Notes: generated by a model from the letters alone, not told the origin. A DNA stretch of 17,924 nt from Clostridia bacterium (GCA_017525805.1 JAFXSH010000003.1:1-17924), one strand, 5' to 3'. Shown: positions 6,300 to 14,109, counted from the first letter of the stretch. Numbers and translations: made by a program.

Positions 6300-7406
6300 T
6301 CACAGCCAGCAAACCGGAGCATGCGCCCTCTCAAATAGCCATAGTACACTATACCGATCTTTAAGATCTTTCGCATACAAAATGGCATCATTGATTTTCT
6401 CTTTTCCATAGAAAGCGTTGAATTGATTGATATCCAGCCCGATGGCCTGAACCATCTGAATCATTTCTTTTTCCGTAGGGGCTTCTCTCAGAATCTTGCA
6501 AATTGATCCCCATTTTCCGGCAATACTGAAAAAATCATTTTTTTCATGCCATCCCAGTTTTTTCTGAAGATGAATCACGCCGTCTGCTGAAGAGGTATAT
6601 ATCCTGCGGATTTCTTTTTCCCACGCTGCGCTATCGAATGACTGCCGTGCAGGGATGCTATTGGCCAGTATTTCACGCAATCTTGCTGTTACTACCGATG
6701 AATAGAGAACGTCGGTGCCATGCGGATAATACGGTTCGTTGTGCAATATACCGGTAATCTCAAAATAATGAGATAAATGATGTTCGCTGCCGGAGGCGGG
6801 GCGGGAATTTCCCACAAAGCTCATGGCAATTCCGACAATCAAAAGTGCTTCCATGAGCGCCGCGATTGCCTGCTCATCGCGCTGCAATATGCCGCTTGCC
6901 AGCGATTCCACTTTTTTTGCGGTCTCATACACCAGATCGTATACTGCTTGGCAAAAGTATTCGCCGTTGATCAACGCGCTCAGTTTCCAGTCATTCAGGC
7001 AGGAATATTTGCCAATGATATCGCCCCAGCCCGATTGAAGCATTTCCATCGGCGCGTTTTTCAGGATATCAGTATCGCCTATGATCGCTTTGGGCGGTCT
7101 GGCTCCCAGCGTGATCTTCATTCCTTCCAGGATCAGTGCTGCCCCTACAGAGGCAAATCCATCCATGGAGGGCGCAGTAGCCACGATCATATAAGGCAAA
7201 CCATGCTGAAAGCTCACATGCTTGCATAGATCATTGATGACCCCTGAGCCAAGGCCGACGATCAAGTCCGTATCCGGCGTGATACAGGCGGTGATTTCGG
7301 TAATTGCCTGCTCATTTGGAATCACTACTCGCCCGTTTCCATTCAGTACAAGTGGGCATGCTTTTGCTTGAATCTGCGTATACACTTTTTCCCCGTATCC
7401 AATCAT
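6300..7406 (-). pseudogene. sn-Glycerol-1-phosphate dehydrogenase family (AraM/EgsA), 5'-truncated
   Basis: About 367 codons match the AraM/EgsA branch of the iron-alcohol-dehydrogenase/dehydroquinate-synthase superfamily, which reduces dihydroxyacetone phosphate to glycerol-1-phosphate with NAD(P)H. Visible are GLGSGVINDLCK (dinucleotide-binding turn), APSMDGFAS, GWGDIIGK (metal Asp), SEHHLSHYFE (metal His) and PHGTDV (second metal His). The C-terminal RDRYTVL-like ending is present as DRYSVLWLFE. Family members run to ~390-430 residues; the first ~60-70, up to just before GEKVYTQI, are missing. Upstream of ~7406 the frame continues only as antisense of the GH3 gene, with no start or promoter. 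Base composition is AT-richer than the GH3 side. The 3' end and terminator are intact. The family call is firm; the exact substrate is not. Confidence 0.85.
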
Positions 7407-8777
7407 CTGGAATACAGCGACTGGAACTACTACGAGCCCGACAAGGTAACCCAACTGTCCCGTGCCGACTGGGAAGGTACCTGGCCCAAAGAATACAAGG
7501 ATATGACCGCCCCTGCCTCCATGCTGGCTGACCTGAATGGCAAGTATTACGAGGTCAAAAAGGATGACGACACCTCCAAGATCGTGTTCGGCGCGAACAA
7601 CGGGCTGAAATTCTATGATCTGGCCTTCCGGGATTTCGACGACCCCGACTGGCAGAAGCTCATTGACCAAATGACCATCGACGAATGTCTGGGCCTGCTT
7701 TGCTACGGCGGAAACGAGTTCCGCGATATTCCCTCCATCGGCTTTATCCGCGGCTCCTTCACCGAAAACTCTGGCAACGGTATGCAGTCTGAAATGTGTG
7801 ACGCCCGCGTGGACGCGCCCTGGGCTGTAAGCAAGAAGGACAACAACGGCCACTTCTATCTGGAGCTGTACGCCACTGCTCCCACTGTGGCTTCATCCTT
7901 TGACCCGAGCCTGCAATTCCGCATGGGCGAAGAAGTAGGTCTGCAGGCGCTGATCGTGGGCCTGCCCATCCTGTGGGGCCCTGGCCTGAACACCCACCGT
8001 ATGGCTTACAACGGCCGGAACGGTGACTACTACTCTGAAGACCCGATCCTCACCGGCAACACCGGCATGGAATTTGCCATCGGCGCATTCAAATACGGCC
8101 TGCTGGCTTCTCCCAAGCACTTTGCTTTTAATGACCAGGAAACCAACCGCGGCGGCGTGGCCCCTTTCATGACCGAGCAGCGCGCCCGAGAGGTGGAGCT
8201 CCGCGCCTTCCAGATTCCCATGGAAGCGAATAAGTACGACGCCAAAGCGCCCGAATATTGGAACGGTGAAGAAAACCACGACTTTGGCATGCGCGGCATG
8301 ATGACCTCCTTCTCCAAGATCGGCGGCGTGGAATGCACTGCCAGCGAAGGCCTGATCACCGACATCGCCAAGAACGAATGGGGCTTCAAGGGCTACGCCG
8401 TCACCGACATTGCCGACGATGTGGATCTGTTCGCCGCTGTTGCCAACTCCGGTGTGACTGGCTATGACCTGCGCGGTCGCTTCTCTGAATCCGGCTACGA
8501 TACCCAGACCAACGACGGCCAACCCATCAGCGCGGAAATGTTTGCGGGCGATGCCAACATCCTCACAAAGATTAAGGAAGCCGCTCACAACACCATCTGG
8601 GCCTTCTGCCAGACCAACCTGATGAACGCCTACGATTCCTCCACCGAATTCCAGTCCGTCACCACCTGGTGGCGTGTGGCTTACAACGTCGCCATCCTGA
8701 CGACCGGTGGCCTGTTCCTGGCTTTCGCAACGCTGTATACCGTTTCCGTGATCAAGAGCAAGAAGGAGGGCAAGTAA
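7407..8777 (+). CDS. GH3 beta-glycosidase, N-terminally truncated, catalytic domain plus C-terminal membrane segment
   Basis: The ~456 codons from LEYSDWNYY onward align with the last ~420 residues of the GH3 enzyme at 14217-17240. Shared blocks are LSRADWEGT, GPGLNTHRMAYNGRNGDYYSEDP, KHFAFNDQE (substrate-binding Lys-His, codons near 8115-8120), EQRAREVELRAFQIP and GFKGYAVTDIADD, whose Asp (codon 8406-8408) is the expected nucleophile. A transmembrane helix (ILTTGGLFLAFATLYTVSVI) and basic tail close the protein. The N-terminal membrane anchor, alpha/beta domain and FnIII-like domain present in the paralogue are absent, and with them probably the general acid/base. An ATG at 7368 is in frame, but that DNA belongs to the dehydrogenase side of the junction and lacks a ribosome site. 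It is probably a non-functional remnant, or an artefact of a join near 7,400. Confidence 0.85.
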   Translation: MEYSDWNYYEPDKVTQLSRADWEGTWPKEYKDMTAPASMLADLNGKYYEVKKDDDTSKIVFGANNGLKFYDLAFRDFDDPDWQKLIDQMTIDECLGLLCYGGNEFRDIPSIGFIRGSFTENSGNGMQSEMCDARVDAPWAVSKKDNNGHFYLELYATAPTVASSFDPSLQFRMGEEVGLQALIVGLPILWGPGLNTHRMAYNGRNGDYYSEDPILTGNTGMEFAIGAFKYGLLASPKHFAFNDQETNRGGVAPFMTEQRAREVELRAFQIPMEANKYDAKAPEYWNGEENHDFGMRGMMTSFSKIGGVECTASEGLITDIAKNEWGFKGYAVTDIADDVDLFAAVANSGVTGYDLRGRFSESGYDTQTNDGQPISAEMFAGDANILTKIKEAAHNTIWAFCQTNLMNAYDSSTEFQSVTTWWRVAYNVAILTTGGLFLAFATLYTVSVIKSKKEGK

Positions 8778-8778
8778 G

Positions 8779-9207
8779 ATGTTGAAAAAGCAACGGGTTT
8801 CCTTCTATGTGGCTGCCGCGGCCGCCTTGTGCGCGCTGCTGGCGCTGGTTCTCTTCATCGTCAGCAACGGCACCGTGGGTTATCCCATCCTGAACAGTTC
8901 CTTGGCCATCTATTGCACCCTAGGCGCTTTCACTGCCTGCGTTTGCTCCCTGCTGGCCCAGATAAAAAACTGGAATGAGCTGCTTGTATCTCTTCTGCGG
9001 CTGGTGGCCCTAGGCCTCCTTTTCGTGGCTCTGACCGTAACGTTGGCCGACCGCGCGGTGGTGGCTGGCGGCCTGTTCACCTGGAACGGCCTGGACAAGT
9101 ACGCCTGGAGCGCTTTCTATACCGGCGTCACCTGCATCGCGTTTCAGGTGGCCGCATCCTTGTTGATGGTGGTTTCCGGCTGCATGAAGCAAGGCGCGAA
9201 AAAATAA
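8779..9207 (+). CDS. Small four-helix membrane protein, unknown function
   Basis: 142 residues with four likely transmembrane helices (about 9-29, 42-62, 66-89 and 107-134), short loops, and Lys-rich ends (MLKKQR, KQGAKK) that place both termini in the cytoplasm. The ATG is one base after the GH3 stop codon, with GGAGGG about 10 nt upstream inside the GH3 end, so the two are translationally coupled. The tight spacing suggests a partner of the membrane-anchored GH3 enzyme, but the second GH3 gene in the window has no such neighbour. I do not recognise the family. Its 5' operon partner is truncated, so expression now depends on an unknown upstream promoter. Confidence 0.8.
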   Translation: MLKKQRVSFYVAAAAALCALLALVLFIVSNGTVGYPILNSSLAIYCTLGAFTACVCSLLAQIKNWNELLVSLLRLVALGLLFVALTVTLADRAVVAGGLFTWNGLDKYAWSAFYTGVTCIAFQVAASLLMVVSGCMKQGAKK

Positions 9208-9236
9208 TCTCCCTCTCTCTTAAACTGTATCGTTTT

Positions 9237-9267
9237 GCCCTGATCTTCTCGGAAGGTCAGGGCTTTT
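9237..9267 (+). terminator. Intrinsic terminator after the GH3-membrane protein pair
   Basis: GCCCTGA (9237-9243) pairs with TCAGGGC (9257-9263), extended inside by CTTC/GAAGG around a TCGG-type loop, and is followed by TTTT. Its last bases overlap the first LytTR-box repeat of the next promoter. Confidence 0.8.
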
Positions 9268-9329
9268 ACGATGTAAAACCGATCAGTTACGATGTGCCTA
9301 TTGCTTCTGCCTTTTGATTTTGCTATGCT
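9263..9329 (+). promoter_or_regulatory. LytTR box pair and promoter of the two-component operon
   Basis: Direct repeats CTTTTACGATGT (9263) and CAGTTACGATGT (9284) start exactly 21 bp apart. TTGCTT (9301-9306) and the extended -10 TGC-TATGCT (9324-9329) follow with a 17-bp spacer; the -35 begins 17 bp after the start of the second repeat. The 9-bp-plus-12-bp arrangement is that of AgrA/LytTR sites, so autoregulation by the downstream regulator is inferred. Confidence 0.75.
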
Positions 9330-9390
9330 GTATATGTAAAAGAATCAAGGGAATCATCCATCTCAATGCTCAAAACGAGGGGATATAAGA

Positions 9391-10104
9391 ATGCTGAATA
9401 TTATCATTTTGGAGGATCAGACGGAACAGGCGGAACGCCTGTCCCAGATGCTGAAAAAATATGCGGAGGCCCATGAAGGTTTTTCCTATCAATTAAAGCT
9501 GTATGACCGCTCCATTCCCTTCCTCACTGAATACAAGTGCGACGCGGACATTCTGTTCATGGACATTCAAGTGCCGGATATGCTGGGCATCGACGCGGCC
9601 AAGCGCGTTCGGCAGATGGATAACCGGGTGATGATCATTTTTATCACCATGCTCACCCAGTACGCCATCGAGGGCTATTCTGTAGGCGCGTTCGACTACG
9701 TGCTCAAGCCCGTGCGCTACGAGGAATTTTCCACCAAGATGGACCGGGCGTGCCGGATGCTGGCCCATCAGAACACCTCCATGACCCTGGAGGTGCGTAC
9801 CAAGGAAGAGATCCGCCGCGTCAACGCGGACGAAATCACGTTCATTGAAGTATCCAACCATGACGTGCTCATCCATACGGACAGCGAAATCATCCGGCAA
9901 TGGGGCAACCTGAAAAGCTACGAAGACAAGCTGGCCCCCGTCCATTTCGTGCGGTGCAGCGCATCCTTCCTGGTGAATTTGAAATATGTGCGGGCGGTGA
10001 ACGGAAACACCGTCGTGGTACACGGCCACGAGCTGCCCGTCAGCGCAAGCAAGCGCAAGGAATTTCTGATGGCCCTGGCGCAATACAAAGGAGGCAGCCG
10101 GTAA
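9391..10104 (+). CDS. LytTR-family response regulator (AgrA/LytR-like)
   Basis: 237 residues. The receiver domain (1-~122) has the acidic pair E8-D9 in IILEDQ, phospho-acceptor Asp58 in ILFMDIQVPD, Thr86 in FITML and Lys106 in YVLKPV. A LytTR DNA-binding domain (~133-232) shows VNADEITFIEVSNHDVLIHT and FVRCSASFLVNLKYVRAV. LytTR proteins bind paired direct repeats on one DNA face next to the -35 box and activate transcription when phosphorylated. A GAGGGG ribosome site precedes the ATG by about 9 nt. The gene is co-transcribed with the sensor kinase and overlaps it by one base (TAATG). Matching repeat pairs stand before this gene and before three downstream genes for exported proteins, so these are its likely targets. 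Confidence 0.95.
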   Translation: MLNIIILEDQTEQAERLSQMLKKYAEAHEGFSYQLKLYDRSIPFLTEYKCDADILFMDIQVPDMLGIDAAKRVRQMDNRVMIIFITMLTQYAIEGYSVGAFDYVLKPVRYEEFSTKMDRACRMLAHQNTSMTLEVRTKEEIRRVNADEITFIEVSNHDVLIHTDSEIIRQWGNLKSYEDKLAPVHFVRCSASFLVNLKYVRAVNGNTVVVHGHELPVSASKRKEFLMALAQYKGGSR

Positions 10105-11414
10105 TGAGCTATATGCCTGTGTGGTATCAGCAGGGGCGCAGCGCGCTGCTGCTTTTGCAGTCGGTAATCGGGCTGCTGCTGGTATCCTATCCCATGAAGC
10201 GGCGGAGCCTCTTTTATCCGCGGCTGATCCTGTCCGTGCTGGCTGGGTGCGCGGTACAGTATCTCGCCCGGGGCATCTACATCGTGGGCAGTACGCCTCT
10301 GGCCATGGTCACCCATGCCGCCGCCGCGCTGCTGGTGTATCTCACGCTGAACGTGATCACCTGGTTCTGCTATGATGAAAGCCTTTGGACGGTGCTGTTC
10401 ATGGCCGCCACCGGCTATATTGCGCAGGACATTGCGGGCACTGTGAAAACCTTGGTCCGGCAAATCGAATGGATAAACAGCTTTTCCAGGCAGCCGGAGG
10501 GCGGCATCCTGGTCGTGGATCTGGCTTGCTACGGCGCGGTATACATCTTGCTGTTTTTCGCACTGCGGCCCTTTGTGCGGAACCGGGAGGAGCACTTCGA
10601 TAACAAGCTGAAAGCCGTTTTTTCCGTGTTCGTCCTTTTGCTGTGCATCGGTATGGCGCGGCTCACTCAGGATAACCCGGACAGAAACCGGCAGGCTGTG
10701 ATCGCCGAAGCGCTGTTTCAGATCGTGATCGACGTGCTGGTGATCGCCCTGCAGTTCGGCGTGATGGAGCAGGCGCGGCTCGCCAGCAACATGGAAACCA
10801 TGCGGGAACTGGTGCACACCCAGCGGGTGCAGTACGAGGCCAGCAAGGAAAGCGCCCAGCTGATCAACGAAAAGTACCACGACTTAAAGCACCTGATCAA
10901 ATCCTTCCGGGGCACGGTGCCCCAGGAGCAATTGGATAAGCTCAAGCAATCCATCGCCGCTTACGAGCGGCCCGCCAATTCGGGCAATGAAGTATTGGAC
11001 GTGCTGCTGGCCGAAAAAATCGGCATCTGCCAACAAAGGAATATTGTGCTCACCTGTTCTCTGGGCATGACGGACTTTTCCTTCGTGGAGGAATTGGACT
11101 TGTATTCCCTGTTCCAGAACGCCCTGACCAACGCCATCAACGCCGTGTCCACTCTGCCGGAAGGCGTGGAACGCTTCATTTCCCTGTCCTCCGTCCGGGA
11201 CGGGAATATGCTCACCATCCACATGGAAAACCCCTGCGAGGAGGATATTGCCTTTGTGGACGGCCTGCCCCAAACCAAGGAGGACCCGGACTGGCACGGC
11301 TTTGGCATGAAGAGCATGAATCGCATCGCGGAAAAGTACAACGGCATGCTCACCGCCGAGCAGCGGGGGAAAATGTTCTTCCTGGATATTCTTTTGCTGG
11401 CTCCGGAACAATAA
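10104..11414 (+). CDS. GHKL sensor histidine kinase (AgrC-like)
   Basis: 436 residues; the ATG overlaps the regulator's stop (TAATG) and follows GGAGG by 9 nt. The N-terminal half is a polytopic membrane sensor with about six helices (~14-30, 41-60, 66-86, 93-112, 135-155, 170-187; possibly another at 203-221). The cytoplasmic half has a coiled-coil linker (~222-255), the H-box YHDLKH with phospho-acceptor His259, an N-box FQNALTNAINA (337-347) and a G-box HGFGMKSM (398-405), as in the AgrC/HATPase_c_5 group. Members often sense peptides, but no agrB- or agrD-like gene is visible here, so the signal is unknown. It should phosphorylate Asp58 of the adjacent regulator. A hairpin terminator follows. 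Confidence 0.93.
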   Translation: MSYMPVWYQQGRSALLLLQSVIGLLLVSYPMKRRSLFYPRLILSVLAGCAVQYLARGIYIVGSTPLAMVTHAAAALLVYLTLNVITWFCYDESLWTVLFMAATGYIAQDIAGTVKTLVRQIEWINSFSRQPEGGILVVDLACYGAVYILLFFALRPFVRNREEHFDNKLKAVFSVFVLLLCIGMARLTQDNPDRNRQAVIAEALFQIVIDVLVIALQFGVMEQARLASNMETMRELVHTQRVQYEASKESAQLINEKYHDLKHLIKSFRGTVPQEQLDKLKQSIAAYERPANSGNEVLDVLLAEKIGICQQRNIVLTCSLGMTDFSFVEELDLYSLFQNALTNAINAVSTLPEGVERFISLSSVRDGNMLTIHMENPCEEDIAFVDGLPQTKEDPDWHGFGMKSMNRIAEKYNGMLTAEQRGKMFFLDILLLAPEQ

Positions 11415-11478
11415 TTACGATGTAAAACCTACCAATTGCGCGGTTCGCCTTGCGGCGGGCCGCGTTTTTTTATACGAT
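11412..11478 (+). promoter_or_regulatory. LytTR box pair and promoter upstream of exported protein gene 1
   Basis: Repeats TAATTACGATGT (11412) and the weaker CAATTGCGCGGT (11433) start 21 bp apart. TTGCGG (11450-11455) and TACGAT (11473-11478), spacer 17, fall at the same offsets (+17 and +40 from the second repeat) as in the other sites. The site begins within the kinase stop codon and is interleaved with the kinase operon's terminator. Confidence 0.65.
11439..11471 (+). terminator. Intrinsic terminator of the two-component operon
   Basis: CGCGGTTCGCC (11439-11449) pairs with GGCGGGCCGCG (11454-11464), including G-U pairs, with a short TTGC loop, followed by seven T residues (11465-11471). 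It overlaps the second LytTR repeat and the promoter of the next gene. Confidence 0.8.
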
Positions 11479-11525
11479 CTTTTTACAGAATACGCCGTTG
11501 AAGGCGAAAAAAGGAGGGATTCCCC

Positions 11526-12248
11526 TTGAAGAAAATGCTTGCTCTGCTGCTGGCGGTGCTGCTCCTGGGCGTGTGCTTCGCCCAGGCCGAAAGCGCCGAA
11601 TCCGTGTATGATGTTCTGACGCATCTCATGAACGGCCGGACCTTTACCCTCACCGTCACCGCCGAATCCGAAACGGAGAAACTGGCGAACGTGATTGCCC
11701 AATGCGGCGCCGTCACCTGCGCCCTGCGGCAGGAGAACGACGAAATCCTGCTGACCGCCGCCTGCGATGGGGACGCTTACCTGAACGCCGCCGCCACGAA
11801 GGACGGCGTGCGCTTTGAAACCAACCTGATCGAGAACGGAACCTTCTCCAGCGATTGGGCCGCCCTGGCCCCGGTGATCACCTGGGAGGCTGGCATGTTC
11901 AGCGTTACCATGACCGGTCCTGATCATGAATTGATCCGGTTCACCTGCAAGGCGTCCGGCGAATCTCCCGATGACTGCCAGGTAGAAATCGACATCGGTT
12001 ACATCACCGGCCCCGGCAACGTGCACAGCCTGTGGGACGGCATCACCAACGAGGACGGCGAAAGCAGCCGGGAATTCTATTTCACCTTCAGCGAGGAAGA
12101 ATATGGCATGGAATGTGAAGGCGCATCCTCTACGGAAACCGCAGAGGACGGCAGCCTGATCATCACCCGCGAGGAAACCGGCGTGCTCACCTATCAGGAA
12201 GATGAATTGGGCGAAATCATCTTCCGGTCCACTCTGACCATCCAGTAA
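11526..12248 (+). CDS. Exported protein of unknown function (LytTR-box gene 1)
   Basis: 240 residues from a TTG start, with AAGGAGGG ending 7 nt upstream; an ATG three codons in would lose the basic n-region and is less likely. The N-terminus KKMLALLLAVLLLGVCFAQAES is a signal peptide, probably cleaved after AQA (Cys16 is not in a clear lipobox). The mature part is acidic (E- and D-rich) and dominated by alternating hydrophobic segments, suggesting a beta-rich domain. Examples are FTLTVTAES, MFSVTMTG and REFYFTFSEEE. No catalytic motif or known family is recognised. The paired-repeat promoter makes it a likely target of the adjacent response regulator. A short gap with no terminator separates it from the esterase promoter, so read-through is possible. 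Confidence 0.82.
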   Translation: MKKMLALLLAVLLLGVCFAQAESAESVYDVLTHLMNGRTFTLTVTAESETEKLANVIAQCGAVTCALRQENDEILLTAACDGDAYLNAAATKDGVRFETNLIENGTFSSDWAALAPVITWEAGMFSVTMTGPDHELIRFTCKASGESPDDCQVEIDIGYITGPGNVHSLWDGITNEDGESSREFYFTFSEEEYGMECEGASSTETAEDGSLIITREETGVLTYQEDELGEIIFRSTLTIQ

Positions 12249-12249
12249 A

Positions 12250-12317
12250 CAATTACGATGTAAAAAAGCGCAGTTACGCGGTTCACCTTGATTGACTCCC
12301 TATCGCCTTTGTAAAAT
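12250..12317 (+). promoter_or_regulatory. LytTR box pair and promoter upstream of the esterase gene
   Basis: CAATTACGATGT (12250) and CAGTTACGCGGT (12271) start 21 bp apart. TTGATT (12288-12293), 17 bp after the start of the second repeat, and TAAAAT (12312-12317) follow with an 18-bp spacer. Confidence 0.72.
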
Positions 12318-12356
12318 AGCATTACAAAATCTCCCAAGAAAAAGAAGGAGGAACCC

Positions 12357-13301
12357 ATGATGAAAAAGCTCGTTTGCCTGGTTCTGGCCCTGATGCTGGC
12401 CCTGTGCGCCATGATCCCCGCCCTGGCGGAAGGCCGGGAAGCCCCCGAAGACCGCAAGGAAACCGTCACCGAATTGGACGGCGGAAACGAATCCCATTTC
12501 CGCAACTATGCCCCCAAGTTCTGGGAAGCGCCCTGCGACCACGCCGGCACCATTGAAAAGCTGGAATACACCACTTCCGTGTATGGTGAAACCCTGAACC
12601 AGTGGGCCAACGTGTATGTGCCCTACGGTTACGAAGCCTCCAAGCAGTACAACATCATTTACTTCTTCCACGGCACCAATGAAACCCAGGACAGCTTCAT
12701 CGGCGACGAAACCGTGAAGAACGCCATCGACAACATGATCGACATGGGCATCTGCGAGCCCTTCCTCATGGTGTGCCCCACCTACTATTACAACTACGCC
12801 GACCGCGCCACCAACCACGCCGTGTTCGTGGACGAGGTGCGGAACGACCTGATGCCCGCCGCCGAAACCAAGTATTCTACCTATGCCGAAACCGCTGACG
12901 AAGCGGGCTTCATCGCCTCCCGGGCTCACCGCGCTTATTCCGGCTATAGTCAGGGCAGCTCCGTCTGCTGGCAGGTGACTTACCGCTGCATGGACTATGC
13001 CAAGTATTTCGTGCCCATGTCCGGCGGCAGCATCCGGAATTTCGAGCCCCTCAAGGAAGCCATGAAGGATAACGAGTACGCCAATGACGTGTTCTTCTAC
13101 ATCTGCTCCGGCGGCAAGCGGGACCTGGCCTACGACGGCGTAGTGGAGCTGATCAACGCCATGATCGCGGACGACGCCTTCTCCTTTGGCACCGATCCCG
13201 CCGTGAACAACTGCTACGCGGCCATCTCCAAGGAAATCCACCAGACCCTCAAGGGCCGCTTCAACCTGTACAACGCGTTCCAGGACGTGCTGTTCAAATA
13301 A
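12357..13301 (+). CDS. Exported CE1-like esterase (feruloyl/acetyl esterase type)
   Basis: 314 residues, starting ATG-ATG six nt after GGAGG. A signal peptide (1-24, ALMLALCAMIPALA|EG) indicates export. The rest is an alpha/beta-hydrolase of the carbohydrate esterase 1/esterase D kind. It has WANVYVPYGY, the oxyanion-region IIYFFHGTNET (~100-110), the nucleophile elbow GYSQG with Ser198, Asp256 in SGGKRD, and a late histidine, His295 in KEIHQT. These fit a Ser-Asp-His triad, though the His assignment is tentative. Related enzymes remove feruloyl or acetyl groups from xylan and similar plant polysaccharides; the true substrate is not shown. The gene has its own LytTR-type promoter and sits between two exported proteins of unknown function and near GH3 enzymes, consistent with a polysaccharide-degradation role. 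Confidence 0.88.
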   Translation: MMKKLVCLVLALMLALCAMIPALAEGREAPEDRKETVTELDGGNESHFRNYAPKFWEAPCDHAGTIEKLEYTTSVYGETLNQWANVYVPYGYEASKQYNIIYFFHGTNETQDSFIGDETVKNAIDNMIDMGICEPFLMVCPTYYYNYADRATNHAVFVDEVRNDLMPAAETKYSTYAETADEAGFIASRAHRAYSGYSQGSSVCWQVTYRCMDYAKYFVPMSGGSIRNFEPLKEAMKDNEYANDVFFYICSGGKRDLAYDGVVELINAMIADDAFSFGTDPAVNNCYAAISKEIHQTLKGRFNLYNAFQDVLFK

Positions 13302-13302
13302 G

Positions 13303-13369
13303 CAATTACGATGTAAAAATCATCAGTTACGATGTACGCCTTGTAACGAAACGCCCCATTTGGTACATT
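13303..13369 (+). promoter_or_regulatory. LytTR box pair and promoter upstream of exported protein gene 3
   Basis: CAATTACGATGT (13303) and CAGTTACGATGT (13324) start 21 bp apart, the cleanest pair in the window. TTGTAA (13341-13346) and TACATT (13364-13369), spacer 17, sit at +17 and +40 from the second repeat, as at the other sites. Confidence 0.78.
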
Positions 13370-13424
13370 ATTCCCGCAAAGACGACCTGCCAAGGCAGGT
13401 TGAGATAATGAAGGAGGATTCCCC

Positions 13425-14030
13425 ATGAAAAAGATCGTTGCCCTGCTGGCTGCCCTGATCCTGGCTCTGTCCATGATGAGCATTGCTTCCGCTGAACCCA
13501 TCAAGAGCACCTACAACCTGAGCGAAGTGAACTTCATCGACGCGGTGGGCTGGTATTGGACCCGCGACATCAGCCTGGTGCTGCGCGACGACACCAACTA
13601 TGAACTGTACTACCGCGAATATGCTTTCGGCACCACCGACCCCGGCCTGAAAGCCAACAAGCTCATCGTGTACTCCGGCACCTATTCCTCCGCGGAATCC
13701 GCTGACGACGAAGCCTGCCACTTCGACATCACCCTGGACACCCTGGACGGCATCTACTTTGAGCAGCACGGCAAGGGCCATGGCCGCAATGTGCTGGGCT
13801 ACGCCATGGTGCTGGATACCTTCAACTGGACCGACGAAATGAGCGACATCGCTTTCCCCGATGGCACTGACGACGGCGCTGCCGATTTCGTTGCCAACCA
13901 CAACATCGCCGGCACTGTGATCACCGTGGAAGACCTGCGGGAAGACCTGGACGACGTGACCCTGGAAAACAAGATCGTTGCCTGCTCCAACGTGGAAGAC
14001 ACCATTGATGTATTCAACATCACCGAATAA
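13425..14030 (+). CDS. Exported protein of unknown function (LytTR-box gene 3)
   Basis: 201 residues. GGAGG precedes the ATG by about 8 nt. The signal peptide MKKIVALLAALILALSMMSIASA|EP is clear. The mature part is acidic (DDD/EDL clusters) and rich in aromatic residues (VGWYWTRD, NYELYYREYAFGT), with segments that look like beta strands (KLIVYSGTYSS, CHFDITLDTLDGIYF). It has only two cysteines, far apart, and no sorting signal, membrane helix or catalytic motif. A carbohydrate-binding or other extracellular binding role is conceivable but is only a guess from composition and neighbours. It is preceded by the cleanest LytTR box pair and followed by a strong terminator, so it is probably the last gene of the regulated set. 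Confidence 0.83.
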   Translation: MKKIVALLAALILALSMMSIASAEPIKSTYNLSEVNFIDAVGWYWTRDISLVLRDDTNYELYYREYAFGTTDPGLKANKLIVYSGTYSSAESADDEACHFDITLDTLDGIYFEQHGKGHGRNVLGYAMVLDTFNWTDEMSDIAFPDGTDDGAADFVANHNIAGTVITVEDLREDLDDVTLENKIVACSNVEDTIDVFNITE

Positions 14031-14057
14031 TCCCGCTTGCCTGACCTGAATTCCTTG

Positions 14058-14109
14058 GGCCGCCGTGCGAAAAGTGCGGCGGCCTTTTTGGGGGCTCCGC
14101 GCCCCCAAA
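14058..14109 (+). terminator. Strong terminator followed by a second GC-rich hairpin
   Basis: GGCCGCCG (14058-14065) pairs with CGGCGGCC (14077-14084) and is followed by five T residues. A second hairpin, TTTGGGGGC (14087-14095) / GCCCCCAAA (14101-14109), starts inside that T-run. A third small one, AGGGC-TTCG-CCCT (14120-14132), follows. This G/C-rich tail resembles intergenic repeats I know from gut Clostridia. Confidence 0.85.

Noticed and set aside
7320..7345. NGRVVIP in the dehydrogenase frame resembles the SpoVT/AbrB motif GRVVIPKE, possibly the missing spoVT N-terminus
   Set aside because: The residues around it continue as AraM-type sequence (VGLGSGVINDL) and the preceding segment is not AbrB-like; the match is chance.
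7407..7853. Extension of the dehydrogenase ORF by ~150 residues at its N-terminus
   Set aside because: It is the antisense of the GH3 coding sequence, has no dehydrogenase similarity and no ribosome site; only 6300-7406 is counted.
9900..10103. Upstream extension of the kinase frame to a start at 9900
   Set aside because: It would overlap the response regulator by 200 bases with Arg-rich out-of-frame sequence; the ATG at 10104 has GGAGG and the TAATG overlap.
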